Assembly (NCBI RefSeq): GCF_010093535.1
Contig: NW_022985166.1
Coordinates: 1,745,161-1,809,160 of the forward strand
DNA length: 64,000 nucleotides
Direction of reading: 5' to 3'
Source of the DNA: Lindgomyces ingoldianus
Taxonomy: Eukaryota > Ascomycota > Dothideomycetes > Pleosporales > Lindgomycetaceae
Shown here: piece after piece, positions 34,543-45,795 of the stretch
Layout of the letters: every line of letters begins with the position of its first letter
Numbering within the stretch: the first letter of the stretch is position 1
Position numbers and translations under genes: made by a program
Notes under the pieces: model-generated
What the model saw: the letters and a program-made list of their open reading frames with translations, nothing else
What the model was told of the DNA's origin: nothing
The model's database searches: none

Positions 34543-36043
34543 TTATTGAAGGTAGCTGTCAGGTACGGCAAGCAACGCCCCGAAGGCACCGAGGGCACCA
34601 ATAGCAATACCTGTCGCCAAATAGCCTACATGAGCAAGGGCAGTCCTCATCCTCTTCTTGGGGCGCTCAGTCGCTGGCGGAGTAGCTTCAGCGACAGCAG
34701 CAGCCCCGGGGGTAACCAAAGCTTCGGACAGAGTTGCAGCTAGGTCTTGGGAAAGTGCCTCGGTCGCCAGCTCTTCGGCGTCTAGCTCATCCGCTTTACG
34801 TTTGTGGCTCGTCAGCGAAGTCGGCGTCGGTGGTTGCTCAAGACGGTCTTCAGGATTGTCCTCGACAATTTCTGGTATGGAGAAACCCCTGCGCGCTGGA
34901 GGGGGAGAAGTAGGGCTTTGCTCATCATTGGTAGCTTTAGGCGGAGTTGGAACAGCCGCCGTCTTCGGTGGATCTGGAGTCTGGGGTCGGACTATCTGTA
35001 CATCACCCGACTTGGAAAGATTCAAGATTTTGCTTTCCGAGAATGTCGAGGTCATTTGCGGCGCAAATGGCCTATGAGGGCTGAAATAATTCGCGTTTGA
35101 GAAGCCATCTACGCGACCAAACGTGGGGAAGCCTTCAGGGGGGTTTGGTAGCGTATATGCGCCTTGAAGGGTGGGCGATTCTTCGAACCAAGGGGCATGA
35201 TTACTGAGCGGTCCGAAGTCAGAAGCCGGAACTGACCACATTATTGGCCCCGGGGCAGATGGGCGGGGTGGGACTGGCGGCGCTGGGCTCGTAGTATCGG
35301 AGAATGGTCCGTTGTTGAACACATCAAACATGGTGACGCCTTCTGTTCCCACAGTTTTCGCTTTTTCTGCCTCGGCCGCCTTCGGGAACGCTTTCATGCC
35401 AAATGAAAATGGAGGGCTGGAATAGCGCGCGGGAACATTGACTGCTGGAGAGGCCTGGGAGGATGTACTACGCATGGTTTGTGAAGATTGGTCCATGGGG
35501 ATGGGTTTCTCCTGCTCATGGTTAAGCATGGCTCTCATCTTGAGTCGCTGGATTGTATCCAGGTCCTCTTTGACGCTATTAACGGAGTGCTCGGAACCAT
35601 CATCAGATGCTAAATCTGACCCATCCTCACTTAAGTGGTCTTCAGAATCATCGGCTTCACTAGAATGGATCGGCGTTGCAGTCCCCCCAAGCTCAACTAT
35701 GAGATCTCCTTCGTCGTCGGAGCTATGCCCATCAAGCGAAGTTCGTCTGGTTAAGGTGGGGGTTGGGCCGGACTGGTGTGACTCATGGGGAGCAGTCATG
35801 GGCACGAAACTGGCATAGACTAGCGGAGATTGGGCGCCTTCTTTTGGCTTCTCCATGGTGGCGTCATTGTGGGACTTGCTGGCGGGGGTTTGTGAAGGAG
35901 CTAAATCCTCATCGTCCTCTTCAAAGTCGATGAAGTCAGTTGGAATGTCTTCGAAGTCATCAACATTGACAGGATTCGACTGACTTCCGTACCGAGGACG
36001 TGGAAGGGACATGATACTGCTGGCTCCATCATCCATGTCTTCT

Positions 36044-36078
<35 letters not shown>

Positions 36079-36696
36079 GTCTGACGAAGTGGTCTCGGGG
36101 ACGCTGAATCCGACCGAGTAGGGGCGATCGGATTTGACGGGGGCTAAGCGGGATTCGAACGTGTACTTTTTGGCGTGGAATGCATCTGCGCCCGTGGCGG
36201 TGTCAGCCTCGAGAGCCATGAAGAGCGTAGAGTGCGAGGCTGGCTTGCCTCGGGACAAAGGAGCAGGGTGCGACATACCAGACTCGCGGGTGACGTCCTG
36301 GCCGAACCGAAGCGTGTCCCCGTTGTTCAGCTTATGTTCTTTTTCGCCGGGCAAAAGGTCGCCGTTGACCACTGTACCGTGCATCGAGCCGTTGTCCTTG
36401 ATGTAGACGGACGGAATGCCCAGAGCCGTGTTCGCCGTGAGGACAGCGTGGTCCCGGGAGATGACGGGGCTGTCGATGTAGAGATTGTCAGCGGCAGCGA
36501 AGAGTTGCTTGTGTGCGGATTTGGAGCAGCGTCCGATCGGGACCCTCGTGGTTGGGCTCAACAAGAGCTTCCGTTCGGGGAACTCGTCACAGCCGTCCAC
36601 GGACCGGAGTATCACCTCAACGACAGCTGTGTCTTCAGTTAGCGGCACTGGGGTGTCACCGTCCGCAGTGATGAACTCACGATCGGTAGCAGCCAT
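34543..36696 (-). CDS. FHA-domain protein with C-terminal membrane anchor, 686 residues
   Basis: Two exons on the minus strand, 36279-36696 and 34543-36185. I start at the ATG at 36696 (GACCATGGCT context); the frame above it opens only with GTG. The 93-bp intron removes non-domain sequence and joins TRES to DAFHAKKYTFE inside the FHA end. The FHA domain covers about residues 25-145, with GRCSKS (phosphothreonine-binding Arg-Ser region), SPVISRDHAVL (Ser-Arg-x-His core) and NGSMHGTVVNG. A run of about 13 Glu follows, then a long disordered acidic Ser/Pro-rich middle. The last 25 residues (YLATGIAIGALGAFGALLAV) form one hydrophobic helix, so the protein is probably tail-anchored. The layout recalls Far10/SLMAP-type proteins of the STRIPAK complex, but I see no clear coiled coil, so that link is tentative. 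It is divergent from the polymerase III gene. Confidence 0.85.
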
Positions 36697-37586
36697 GGTC
36701 GAGGACAAAGATGCCTCTAGGGCTGGGTGTAGCGGGCAGTCGAGTGCAGCCGTCACAGTTACGTGGTCAGCGAGGTGAAACCGCTTCTGGAACAGCTGGC
36801 GGGGCCGGACCTTCGGAGCTGTGGTAGGAGCAGTCGAGGAGAAAAGAGGGTTATTGTGCGCGGGGAAGGCACGAAGGGGAGAGGGCTGGTATGTATAAAG
36901 AGCGAGAGGAAGGCAGCCAGAGCAGGAGCAGCAGGCTGAAGAGGGTGTGCAGTAGCTGGCAGAGGAGGCTACGGGCGGGGCAGGGAGAGGTGATCACGGT
37001 GGCAGCTGCCTTGAGCGTCCGTGCTTTCCTTTATCGCGCAGTTATCGGAGCGGCCCTGTCGCGGGCGGTTCTGCACTGTCCCCGTAATGGAATGCTTCAA
37101 GACTCGTTACTCAGCAGACTTCTTGCACCAGATTTACGTCTCTCGTCACTATTTAAACGGGAGACGGGCCACGCAGTGACGCACGACTGCCCTCTTTGCA
37201 CCGTGGCGGCGTTTCTGCCTGCAAAACGCCCCATCATAGGCCTCGGACGGAACATTGGTAGACTGAATTTGTGAATGGAAACCAATATTACAAAATTCAC
37301 CAATGGACGGACGAGCTTTTGGTCCTGTAAGCCCCGCATCTGAATACGTCTTAGTGACTTGGCGTGGGACCCCACCGCGCTACAAGTCGAAGCTGCTGAA
37401 CTTTTGCATCGCGGCTGCTTCACCTGGTAATTGCACCTTCCTGTCTGGCCATGACTCACCAAAACGGCAACGCCCTCTCTTCGCCCTCCCCCTGCGACTG
37501 CCGCCCATAGCACTTCTCCACTCATCGTGGCCTCCTTTTGTCGCAACGTCTCCCTGCCATCCCGGGCAGTCAACCAACGGACCACC
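36697..37586. promoter_or_regulatory. Shared divergent promoter of the FHA gene and the RNA polymerase III subunit gene
   Basis: About 890 bp lie between the ATGs at 36696 (minus) and 37587 (plus). It contains purine-rich tracts on the FHA side (about 36830-36990) and pyrimidine-rich sequence just before 37587. I see no TATA box at a convincing distance. Short frames here are not supported as genes. Confidence 0.5.
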
Positions 37587-40500
37587 ATGGTTGCCGGGGC
37601 TGATGTCAAGGCCCAGGTCGTAGACACGGTGCCCAAGCGCATCAAACACGTTCAGTTCGGAATCTTCTCTCATCAAGAACTCGTCAAGCAGGCTGTCCTC
37701 GAAGTCTCTGACCGTAATGTCTATGAACTTGGCTCCTCTGGAGCGAACCGCATCCTCACGGCTAACGGCCCTATGGACGAGCTGATGGGCATATCAAAAG
37801 GCGGCAGTCAAACGTGCAAGACGTGCCAGTCGGATCTCCAGACCTGCAACGGCCACTTTGGTCACATCAAGCTTGCCCTCCCCGCTTTCCATGTTGGCTT
37901 CCTCAGAATGATAATCGAAGTGCTACACTGCATATGCAAGGACTGCGCCCGCGTCATGCTGGAGGAGGAGGACAGACGGAAATACCTGCGCAGCCTGCGC
38001 CGCCCGGGCATGGACAACCTGCAGCGGCTCAACATCTCCAAAAAAGTCACTGAGGAGTGCAGGAAGAAGAAGCTATGTCCCCACTGTGGCGCTGTCAACG
38101 GTACCATTCGCAAGGTGCCGGGTCACCCGCTTAAGATCGTCCATAACAGGTACGATGCCTACAACAGATCCACGGCTAAGTCTAAGAAGCCGCCGCCGGG
38201 CAAAGAGGAGTTCGACGAATCTTTCGAAACGGTCAAGGCTACGCACCCTGACATGGAAAGGCACCTGAAGAAGGCTGCCGACGACATGCATCCGCTTCGG
38301 GTCCTTAATCTCTTTAAGAAAATATCACCTCCTGACTGTGAGCTCCTTGGCATGGTTCCCGAAGATGGCCGACCGGAAATGTTGATATGGGAATACGTCC
38401 CCGTGCCACCAGTCGCTCTTCGACCTACTGTAAAGCAGGACAGCGGAACCACGGAGGATGACCTTACCAATAAGATCGGCGACATTGCCCACGTCAGCAG
38501 CATCATCCGGGCAGGCCTCCAGCGTGGGTACCCCCTCCAGACAATCATGGAGCAGTGGGATTTTATGCAGCTTCAAATTGCCATGTACATCAATAGTGAT
38601 GCACCTGGTTTGTCACAACAAGGCCTCACCAAACATATGCGCGGCTTTTGCCAGAGGCTCAAGGGCAAAGGTGGCCGCTTCCGGCAGAATCTCTCTGGGA
38701 AACGGGTTGACTTCTCTGGCCGCACCGTTATTGGGCCGGACCCTAATCTAGGAATCGACGAAGTCGCGGTGCCGGAGCGGGTGGCAAAGAACCTAACATA
38801 TCCCGAAAAAGTTAATTCGCGAAACATTGAAAAACTGAGGAAATTAGTGCGACGAGGTGCTCTCCGCCATCCCGGAGCGAACTACGTCAGAACGAGAGAT
38901 GGCAAACTCGTCAGTCTAATTTTTCTGTCGAGCAAAGGGCAAGAGGGCCAATCGGGACTTGACAGACGAGCGCAGAACCTTGTAGATGGGGACATAGTTG
39001 AGCGACACCTTGAGGACGGAGATATCGTGCTGTTCAACCGGCAGCCTTCTCTTCACAAACTGAGTATCTTAGCCCACCGAGCTAAGATCCGGCCCTGGAG
39101 AACATTCCGACTCAACGAATGCGTCTGCAACCCGTACAACGCTGATTTCGATGGAGACGAAATGAACTTGCATGTGCCTCAGACCGAGGAAGCTCGAACA
39201 GAAGCCATCGAGCTAATGGGTGTTAAGTACAATTTGGCAACGCCAAAGAACGGGACACCAATTATCGCTGCTATCCAAGACTTCATCACAGCGGCATATC
39301 TCCTGAGCAGCAAAAACAACTTTTACGATCGAAGGACCTTCTGCCAAATCTGCTCTTATATGTTCAACGGCGATTCGGTCGTCGATCCTGACACCGGCGA
39401 CCGCTTGAATATCGATCTGCCCCCGCCTGCCGTGGTCAAGCCCGAACGACTTTGGACAGGGAAGCAAGTCTTCAATGTGCTCATGAGACCAAACATGAAG
39501 TCCAAAGTATTGGTTAATCTAGAGGCAGCCGGAAAACAGTTCAAGCCCACAGCTGGCCAGGCCCCTGACCTGGATGAAAATGATTCCTATCTGGTCATTC
39601 GGAACTCAGAAGTTATGTGTGGTGTCATGGACAAGGCTACCGTTGGTGATGGTAAAAAGGATTCTGTTTTCTATGTCATGATGCGTGATTTTGGGCCAGA
39701 CCATGCCGTCCAGGGTATGAATAGGCTAGCTAAACTCTCGGCGCGCTGGCTCACCAACAACGGCTTCTCCATTGGCATTAGCGACGTAACGCCCGGCGAC
39801 GTACTCGTTCGCAAGAAACAGGCTCTGATCGAGGAGGCCTATGCAAAATGCGACAAGCTTATTAAAGATTTCAAGGAGAACAAATTGCAGCGCGACGCTG
39901 GATGCGACGAGGAACAAACAATGGAGAACAAGATTGGTGGTATCCTGTCTGGAGTCCGTCAAGCTGCGGGTGATATTTGTTTCGAGGAACTCAGCAAATG
40001 GAATGCGCCTCTAATAATGGCGAAGTGTGGGTCAAAAGGATCTAATATCAACGTCTCTCAAATGGTTGCATCCGTCGGACAGCAGATGATTGGTGGCGCC
40101 CGTGTCGCAGACGGTTTCCAGGATCGGACACTGCCTCATTTCCCGAAAGCCGCCCGACAACCCGCCTCAAAAGGGTTCGTAAGCAACAGTTTCTATTCTG
40201 GCTTGACGCCGTCCGAATTCATATTCCACGCTATGAGTGGCCGTGAAGGTCTGGTTGATACCGCCGTCAAGACCGCCGAGACTGGATATATGAGCAGACG
40301 TTTGATGAAGTCACTGGAAGATCTATCATCGCAGTACGATGAGACTGTCCGAACCGCTGGGCAAGGTGTAGTGCAGTTTCAATACGGAGATGACAATCTG
40401 GACCCTGTTGACATGGAAGGCAAGGCGAAGCCGGTGAATTTCGATCGAACATTTGCACACGCTGTCACATCAACATGGAACAATAATGATCCTAGCATGG

Positions 40501-42005
40501 AACCCGAAGAAGTGCGGAGTCACACTAAGACGGCACTTGACACGAAACGCACTAAGTACGCTCGGTACAAGCTGGATGGAGTCACCAAGCTCGATTACAA
40601 CGACAAAAGTATTGAGGGCATCGACCAGTATGAATCTATACGCGACTTCCTTGACACCGTCCAGGACTTCATCTTCAAGAAAGCAAGGAAGCTCGAGTCG
40701 ACTCTCGTCTATCTAGGAATTGTTAATCCTACCACTATGAAGAAACAAATCCCTGCTAAGCAAGCTGAAAAATTCTCCCCACTTGCAGACGGCATCGCCA
40801 AGATCTCTAAGCCCGCTCTGGAAACCTTTATCTCACTCTGTCTAACCAAGTATTGGCGATCAAAAGTCGAACCTGGTAGCGCTGTTGGTGCTGTTGGTGC
40901 ACAGTCGATTGGTGAGCCCGGAACGCAAATGACGCTCAAGACCTTCCATTTTGCTGGTGTCGCAGGTATGTCCATTACCCAAGGTGTCCCACGTATTAAG
41001 GAAATTATCAACGCTTCGACCAACATCTCTACCCCTGTCATCTTATGCGAGCTCTCTAATAACGTGTCCGACGAAGCGGCCCGTATTGTTAAAGCACGCG
41101 TTGAGAAGACTTTTCTTCGCGATATAATTTCGTATGTAGAAGATGTGTGGCACCCAGAAGGTGCATACGTTCAGATGCGCATCGACTGGGACACTGTTAA
41201 CAAGTTGTTCATCGATATCACGACCGAAGAAATCGCCACCGCTATTGAACAATTCAAGCCATTAAAATGGGGGAAGTACAAGCCGTTCATCAAAATGATA
41301 GGCAGTGTAATGCGGGTGTCAGTTCCAGATCTCTCGAACACCAAGAAACGATCCTCTGCAAAGGCCCAGAAAAACCAGAAGGGCTATTTCGAGCGGGTGC
41401 ACCAAGTGAAAGCGCTCATCCCCGATGTCGTTGTCAAAGGCTTCCTGGACTGTCAACGCGCCATCATCAAGAAAAATACTACTCCCAACGCCAAAGGTGA
41501 TTACGAAATCCAACTTCTCGTCGAAGGCTACGGCCTCAAAAACTGCATGACCACCCCAGGTATAGAGCCCTACCGATCATCATCCAACTCTGTGATGGAA
41601 GTGAACTCCATCCTTGGCATCGAAGCCGCTCGCAGCACCATTATCTCAGAAATCGGTTCCGTCATGGGCCAAATGGACATTGATCCCCGCCACATGCAGC
41701 TTCTCGCCGACGTCATGACATTCAAAGGCGACGTGCTTGGTATCACTCGTTTTGGCATGACCAAGATGCGAGATTCAGTGTTACAAAACGCTAGCTTCGA
41801 AAAGACTCCCGACCACCTTTTCGAAGCGGCAGCAAAGGGCAAGAAGGATGACGTGACAGGGGTTAGCGAGTGCATTATCATGGGGCAGGTTATGGGCGTG
41901 GGAACTGGTGCGGTTGGCGTTTTCGCGGATTTAGGGTGGGAGAAGTATCCACAAGCTTTTTGGCGGAAGAATACTATGTTTGAGGAGGGCTGGGATGCTC
42001 TATAG
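37587..42005 (+). CDS. RPC1: DNA-directed RNA polymerase III largest subunit (RPC1/RPC160)
   Basis: An intron-free frame of 1472 residues. The ATG at 37587 has the context CACCATGG; the frame extends 60 bp upstream only to a GTG. The subunit forms the catalytic core of RNA polymerase III, which makes tRNAs, 5S rRNA and U6 in the nucleus. Visible features include the N-terminal zinc ligands C77, C80, C87 and H90 (CKTCQSDLQTCNGHFGH), a second zinc site (CKDC...CPHC), FSGRTVIGPDPNL, the catalytic NADFDGD (518-524), GSKGSNINVSQM (funnel) and GEPGTQMTLKTFHFAGV (trigger loop). The C-terminus stops at FEEGWDAL with no heptad repeats, which excludes RPB1, and PKRIKHVQFGIFS and YNLATPKNGTPIIA match the polymerase III paralogue. 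Expected constitutive housekeeping expression. Confidence 0.97.
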   Translation: MVAGADVKAQVVDTVPKRIKHVQFGIFSHQELVKQAVLEVSDRNVYELGSSGANRILTANGPMDELMGISKGGSQTCKTCQSDLQTCNGHFGHIKLALPAFHVGFLRMIIEVLHCICKDCARVMLEEEDRRKYLRSLRRPGMDNLQRLNISKKVTEECRKKKLCPHCGAVNGTIRKVPGHPLKIVHNRYDAYNRSTAKSKKPPPGKEEFDESFETVKATHPDMERHLKKAADDMHPLRVLNLFKKISPPDCELLGMVPEDGRPEMLIWEYVPVPPVALRPTVKQDSGTTEDDLTNKIGDIAHVSSIIRAGLQRGYPLQTIMEQWDFMQLQIAMYINSDAPGLSQQGLTKHMRGFCQRLKGKGGRFRQNLSGKRVDFSGRTVIGPDPNLGIDEVAVPERVAKNLTYPEKVNSRNIEKLRKLVRRGALRHPGANYVRTRDGKLVSLIFLSSKGQEGQSGLDRRAQNLVDGDIVERHLEDGDIVLFNRQPSLHKLSILAHRAKIRPWRTFRLNECVCNPYNADFDGDEMNLHVPQTEEARTEAIELMGVKYNLATPKNGTPIIAAIQDFITAAYLLSSKNNFYDRRTFCQICSYMFNGDSVVDPDTGDRLNIDLPPPAVVKPERLWTGKQVFNVLMRPNMKSKVLVNLEAAGKQFKPTAGQAPDLDENDSYLVIRNSEVMCGVMDKATVGDGKKDSVFYVMMRDFGPDHAVQGMNRLAKLSARWLTNNGFSIGISDVTPGDVLVRKKQALIEEAYAKCDKLIKDFKENKLQRDAGCDEEQTMENKIGGILSGVRQAAGDICFEELSKWNAPLIMAKCGSKGSNINVSQMVASVGQQMIGGARVADGFQDRTLPHFPKAARQPASKGFVSNSFYSGLTPSEFIFHAMSGREGLVDTAVKTAETGYMSRRLMKSLEDLSSQYDETVRTAGQGVVQFQYGDDNLDPVDMEGKAKPVNFDRTFAHAVTSTWNNNDPSMEPEEVRSHTKTALDTKRTKYARYKLDGVTKLDYNDKSIEGIDQYESIRDFLDTVQDFIFKKARKLESTLVYLGIVNPTTMKKQIPAKQAEKFSPLADGIAKISKPALETFISLCLTKYWRSKVEPGSAVGAVGAQSIGEPGTQMTLKTFHFAGVAGMSITQGVPRIKEIINASTNISTPVILCELSNNVSDEAARIVKARVEKTFLRDIISYVEDVWHPEGAYVQMRIDWDTVNKLFIDITTEEIATAIEQFKPLKWGKYKPFIKMIGSVMRVSVPDLSNTKKRSSAKAQKNQKGYFERVHQVKALIPDVVVKGFLDCQRAIIKKNTTPNAKGDYEIQLLVEGYGLKNCMTTPGIEPYRSSSNSVMEVNSILGIEAARSTIISEIGSVMGQMDIDPRHMQLLADVMTFKGDVLGITRFGMTKMRDSVLQNASFEKTPDHLFEAAAKGKKDDVTGVSECIIMGQVMGVGTGAVGVFADLGWEKYPQAFWRKNTMFEEGWDAL

Positions 42006-42739
42006 ATGCGGGTATTTTGGGTTTAAGGGGTTCTGGTGATGGTTGTGAATGGTTAAAGTGCTTGAGTGGTGGATTTGTTTGGGAAACGTCGGCTTTTTTG
42101 GAGCATGGTGGGCATAGCGCTGATGGATACTCACATGCATGGTAATGGAGTTTATACCCTTCAATCGAAGACATTACATTTTGACAGCAACACAGAGAGA
42201 TATGCACCTCCATTGAACATGCCAAATCTATTTAGGGTTAGCATGAGAGCATCTGATCACGTGTGCGGGGAATTGGACTCCACGCAATCTCCTTTCCATC
42301 ACCCAGTTTCTGTCATTCGCGAATTCATTTCATCTCTCTTTAAGGCCATGTGCGATGTGTACTGTAGAAACTTGCGTCCAAATGGACCGCTAATCTAGCC
42401 AGAGCGCCCCTTGGTTCTTCCTGAGGTGGAACTAGTTTCGTTGCCCACAGTGTGCAAAACGCAACAACTAATCCCCACCCACTATCGCCTTCTGCCCCTA
42501 ATGTCCATAGGATGGAACACAAGACAATACAATACATACGTAACTATGGAGACACGAAAAAAGGTTTCGCGGCGCAGCGACTGGAGAACCTAGCATGGCA
42601 CGGACCACAATGGTATTGTTGTGGAATGATATAAGTTCATTCGAAGTTTATTTAAACAAGCTTGGAGGAACCGTGCAAAACATCAATTCCATCACTTTAT
42701 TAATATCAACAGGAGTGGAGGAAAGCTTGCAAGGCTATT
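42006..42739. other. Intergenic region upstream of the SDR gene
   Basis: Contains the 3' end of the polymerase gene and the SDR promoter. One CACGTG E-box is present at about 42258. No gene is supported. Confidence 0.5.
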
Positions 42740-43748
42740 ATGCCCTCATTAACTGGTGTTGCGCTAGTCACCGGCGTAAGTCTCCTAAATATACAAATCC
42801 AACAACCGCTAATCTAAGCATAACTAGGCCGCGTCAGGGATTGGCAAAGAAACCGCCCTTCAATTCGCCGAAGCTGGCTGTACTGCCGTTGTCTTCTCCG
42901 ATCTAAACTACGAAGCCGCAGTCGCTGCCGCAAAAGAAAGTAAAGAATGTGCAACTAGAGACGGTTATCGTGCCATAGCTATCAAAGTAGATGTTGCGGA
43001 CGACAAGAGTGTGCAGCATTTGGTAGATGAGACAGTTGAGGTGTTTGGGAGGGTCGATTATTGTGTTTGTGCTGCTGGGGTGAGTTGAATTTCACTGATC
43101 AAGTTTTGGGGTGAAAGTGGGGGGACAGGAAAGTATGAAGAGATGGTCGCTGATATGGGGATGTAGATTGGTAACAGCACATTCGTCCCGGTCGCACAGA
43201 CAAGCATGGCTGAAACCAACCGCATGCTGGATATTAACCTCAAAGGAATAATCCACTGTATCCACTCCGTCACACGGGCCATGTTGACCCAACCCCCCCT
43301 CCCTCTCCCTTTACCCCCTTCCACAACCCCCCGCCTCCAACTCCAACTCCAAAAATATCCCCCCCGCCCCCTCCCCCGCGGCATAATCATAACTATCGGC
43401 TCCATTGCCTCCCACGTCGCCACCTTCGGCACCCTCGCCTACACAACCGCCAAACACGGTGTCATCGGTGCGACCAAATCCGCAGCCCTGGACCACGCAC
43501 GCGACGGTATCCGTGTCAACGCTGTATGTCCGGGTCCAGTGGATACGCCGATGATGCGGGATGCGCTTACAGAGACTCCAGAGAAGATCGAGATGGTGGA
43601 GAAGGGCGTGCCACTAGGGGGACGTATGGCGGGACCGGATGAGGTTGCGAGCGTAGTGGTGTTTCTTTGCGGGCCAGGGGCGAGTTTTGTTACAGGAGTG
43701 GCTGTTGGGGTAGATGGGGGTTTAGGGTTGGGTGCGGGAAGGCTTTAA
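42740..43748 (+). CDS. Short-chain dehydrogenase/reductase (classical SDR), 289 residues
   Basis: Three exons, 42740-42775, 42828-43079 and 43167-43748, all joined in phase 0. The protein is an NAD(P)-dependent oxidoreductase. It has the cofactor motif TGAASGIG (11-18), CAAG in place of NNAG (about 93-96), active-site Asn120 (NLKG), Ser175 and the Y188-TTA-K192 pair; Ser and Tyr are 13 residues apart as usual. VCPGPVDTPMM and the C-terminal GVDGG segment are typical. Residues about 137-167 are an unusual Pro/Leu/Gln-rich insertion (TQPPLPLPLPPSTTPRLQ), encoded by a C-rich tract at 43285-43380, between the helix after NLKG and the strand leading to Ser175. The substrate is unknown. Confidence 0.88.
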
Positions 43749-44470
43749 GTAGGGAGAGGGTCTTTGTTGGGGGGTTAGCTGGAGGAAATGAGTTGGAAGA
43801 CGAAGTGAATGGGGAGAGCAAAATGGAAGGGGCTAATGAAGCGAATGGAAAGGTGGAAATGAGTAGGAAGGACGCATGAGTTAGAACAAGAAATTAATGG
43901 AAGAAAAAGATGAGTGGAAATGCGGGGCTTGCTTGAGATTATTCCACCCTATGTTTGTTTCCCTTCTGAAAGATTTTATCTACACTAATTCTTTAGACAC
44001 CATGCTGAAATTCGCTGTTCACTTCCGAGAGGACTGCAACCATCACGCCTAATCATTTCTCCAGTCTCCTTGCTCCTAATTAGGTCGATTCCTAGACTAA
44101 TCGTGTTCGCACTAAGTTTCAGTCTCACCACTTTAAACTCTTACGGCAATCCCGGAGAAATATAAGAAGTCATTGCAATAGTGCTTTGATTATGAATTAG
44201 CTAGTTCATCGACAATTGATAGCTTTGTCGGCTGCTGCACAGCTGCTCTCCTTTCTCAGTAACGTTTTAGGGTTAGCATAAGATTCTCGAGTAGCATCCC
44301 CACTCTCTCCAGAATCTTACTCTAGGTGCAATCAGTCATTTGTGAGTCTTCGCCATCCAGCGACATCCAACGCCATCCAAAATATGGTACGATTAGAGCT
44401 GATGGCGTACAATATCGCGCTAGTCCTACATTGGTTACTCAAGGACCCAAATTCAACCTCGACGCAAGGT

Positions 44471-44488
44471 CACGTGAAAAGTCACGTG
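44471..44488. promoter_or_regulatory. Two CACGTG palindromes 12 bp apart
   Basis: CACGTG occurs at 44471-44476 and 44483-44488, both preceded by GT. Such E-boxes bind bHLH factors in fungi. No adjacent gene is convincing, so function is doubtful. Confidence 0.25.
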
Positions 44489-45486
44489 CGATACAAAGTA
44501 AAGTGGTTTTTGGGATCAACATCGCGCAATAAGGCGTACACAAGACCTTTAGAAGAAATAATGTTCAGTACATCCACGGCGCTAATTCGAGCGATCATCT
44601 TTCTAAAATCGTTCTCTCGAAGGGATTCTAAAACATATATTGGAGACGAAGTGCTTAGGCTTTTGTGGGGGATAAGTCACTGCAAAGCAAAGTCAGATTC
44701 CTTATCCGAGCATACGAACATGGTTCATATCGTGATTTGGATAGAGATGGTATTGGTGGATTGTGGAACTTGCTCTCTGCGGCACTTGGTTTTTTCAAAT
44801 AGCGAACAGATAGTTAAGGTTGAGTTTCTCAACATTGATAGGAATAATGGAGGGTGGTTCAAGAAAATCTTGAAGCTTTGAAGATATGGGACAGTATCAT
44901 CTCACGTTTGGCATCGGAGCTAAGACGCTGAGATAGCATCAGGGTTTGGGGGTGGTAAGCCTGAATTACTTCGATACCATTCATAGTAAGATGCTGACAG
45001 TTCTTCAATGCACGAGAATTAGTTCCTGACTCGCAAATGCTTCGGCTACGAGTTAGCTTGAATTCATTTTGACTCTACTTATCCATATTTCGTATTCAAG
45101 GCGAGAATTATGACCCAGTAATCGAAAAATCGAAAAATGTCTCTCACCCTGGTGCTCCGTATAATTCTCTTTCCGTGTCAGGAAGAACACAAGGATTGCC
45201 GTAATGGTCGGAAGTAGGAGGTTCATGAGCCGTATTTAGAGTTTCGGAACTAATGCAGTTAGCCCGGCACCAACATCCGTACCAACAAGACCACAACATC
45301 ATCACTCGAGAACACTAACACCACCACGGAACTACTCAAGGAATATTCTCCGAGCCCCCAACCCTCCACATTTCTCCGTAAAAATCACGACGTTGTGAAA
45401 TCCCTCCACCCGCCGGCTCCTTCCGCCCCCGCAAACTTCACCTCGGCCTTACCATCCCTCTGCCCGACAACCCCTAACTCGGCTAG

Positions 45487-45795
45487 CCCTACGATGGCGA
45501 AAATCACGGTTTCAAGCTTGACGCGCTACACGAGGAATTGTGCTCCATGTTCAATGATTTTGCGCAAATAGCCCCGCACGGGGTCCCGAAGTCGTACGAC
45601 CGCGAGAAGGCGCAGCTTCCGAGGGCAACGGTGGTGTACCGGGGGTTTGGTACCGGTTTAATGGTCCCTCGGATGTTTAACACGATGGCTGCTTTGCTGG
45701 CGGTGGATTATGCAGAAGGGATTACCGTGGGTGTGGATAGAGAGTGTGTTGGCGTTTCACATCAGGTGTCTGAGGATCCGTGGCTAGTTGGATAG
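45487..45795 (+). pseudogene. Possible coding relic, family unknown
   Basis: From the codon after a TAG at 45484-45486, about 102 codons are open (PYDGENHGFKLDALHEEL, then PRATVVYRGFGTGLMVPRMF and AALLAVDYAEG) to a stop at 45793-45795. The amino-acid order looks protein-like, with hydrophobic and Gly residues regularly placed. There is no start codon at the head, and upstream sequence in the same frame has two close stops (TAA, TAG). I infer a truncated or decayed gene, or an internal exon. I do not recognise the family. Confidence 0.3.

Noticed and set aside
34658..35077. Plus-strand frame of 139 codons opposite the FHA gene (also 35438-35818 and 36175-36642)
   Set aside because: These mirror the codon structure of the FHA gene on the other strand and have no motifs of their own.
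37587..42005. Reading the large polymerase subunit as RPB1 (polymerase II)
   Set aside because: The protein ends at FEEGWDAL without any YSPTSPS heptads, and several blocks match the polymerase III paralogue.
44342..44881. A 179-codon plus-strand frame
   Set aside because: No motif, a poor start context, and an overlapping frame of different phase; kept only as part of the gene-poor region.
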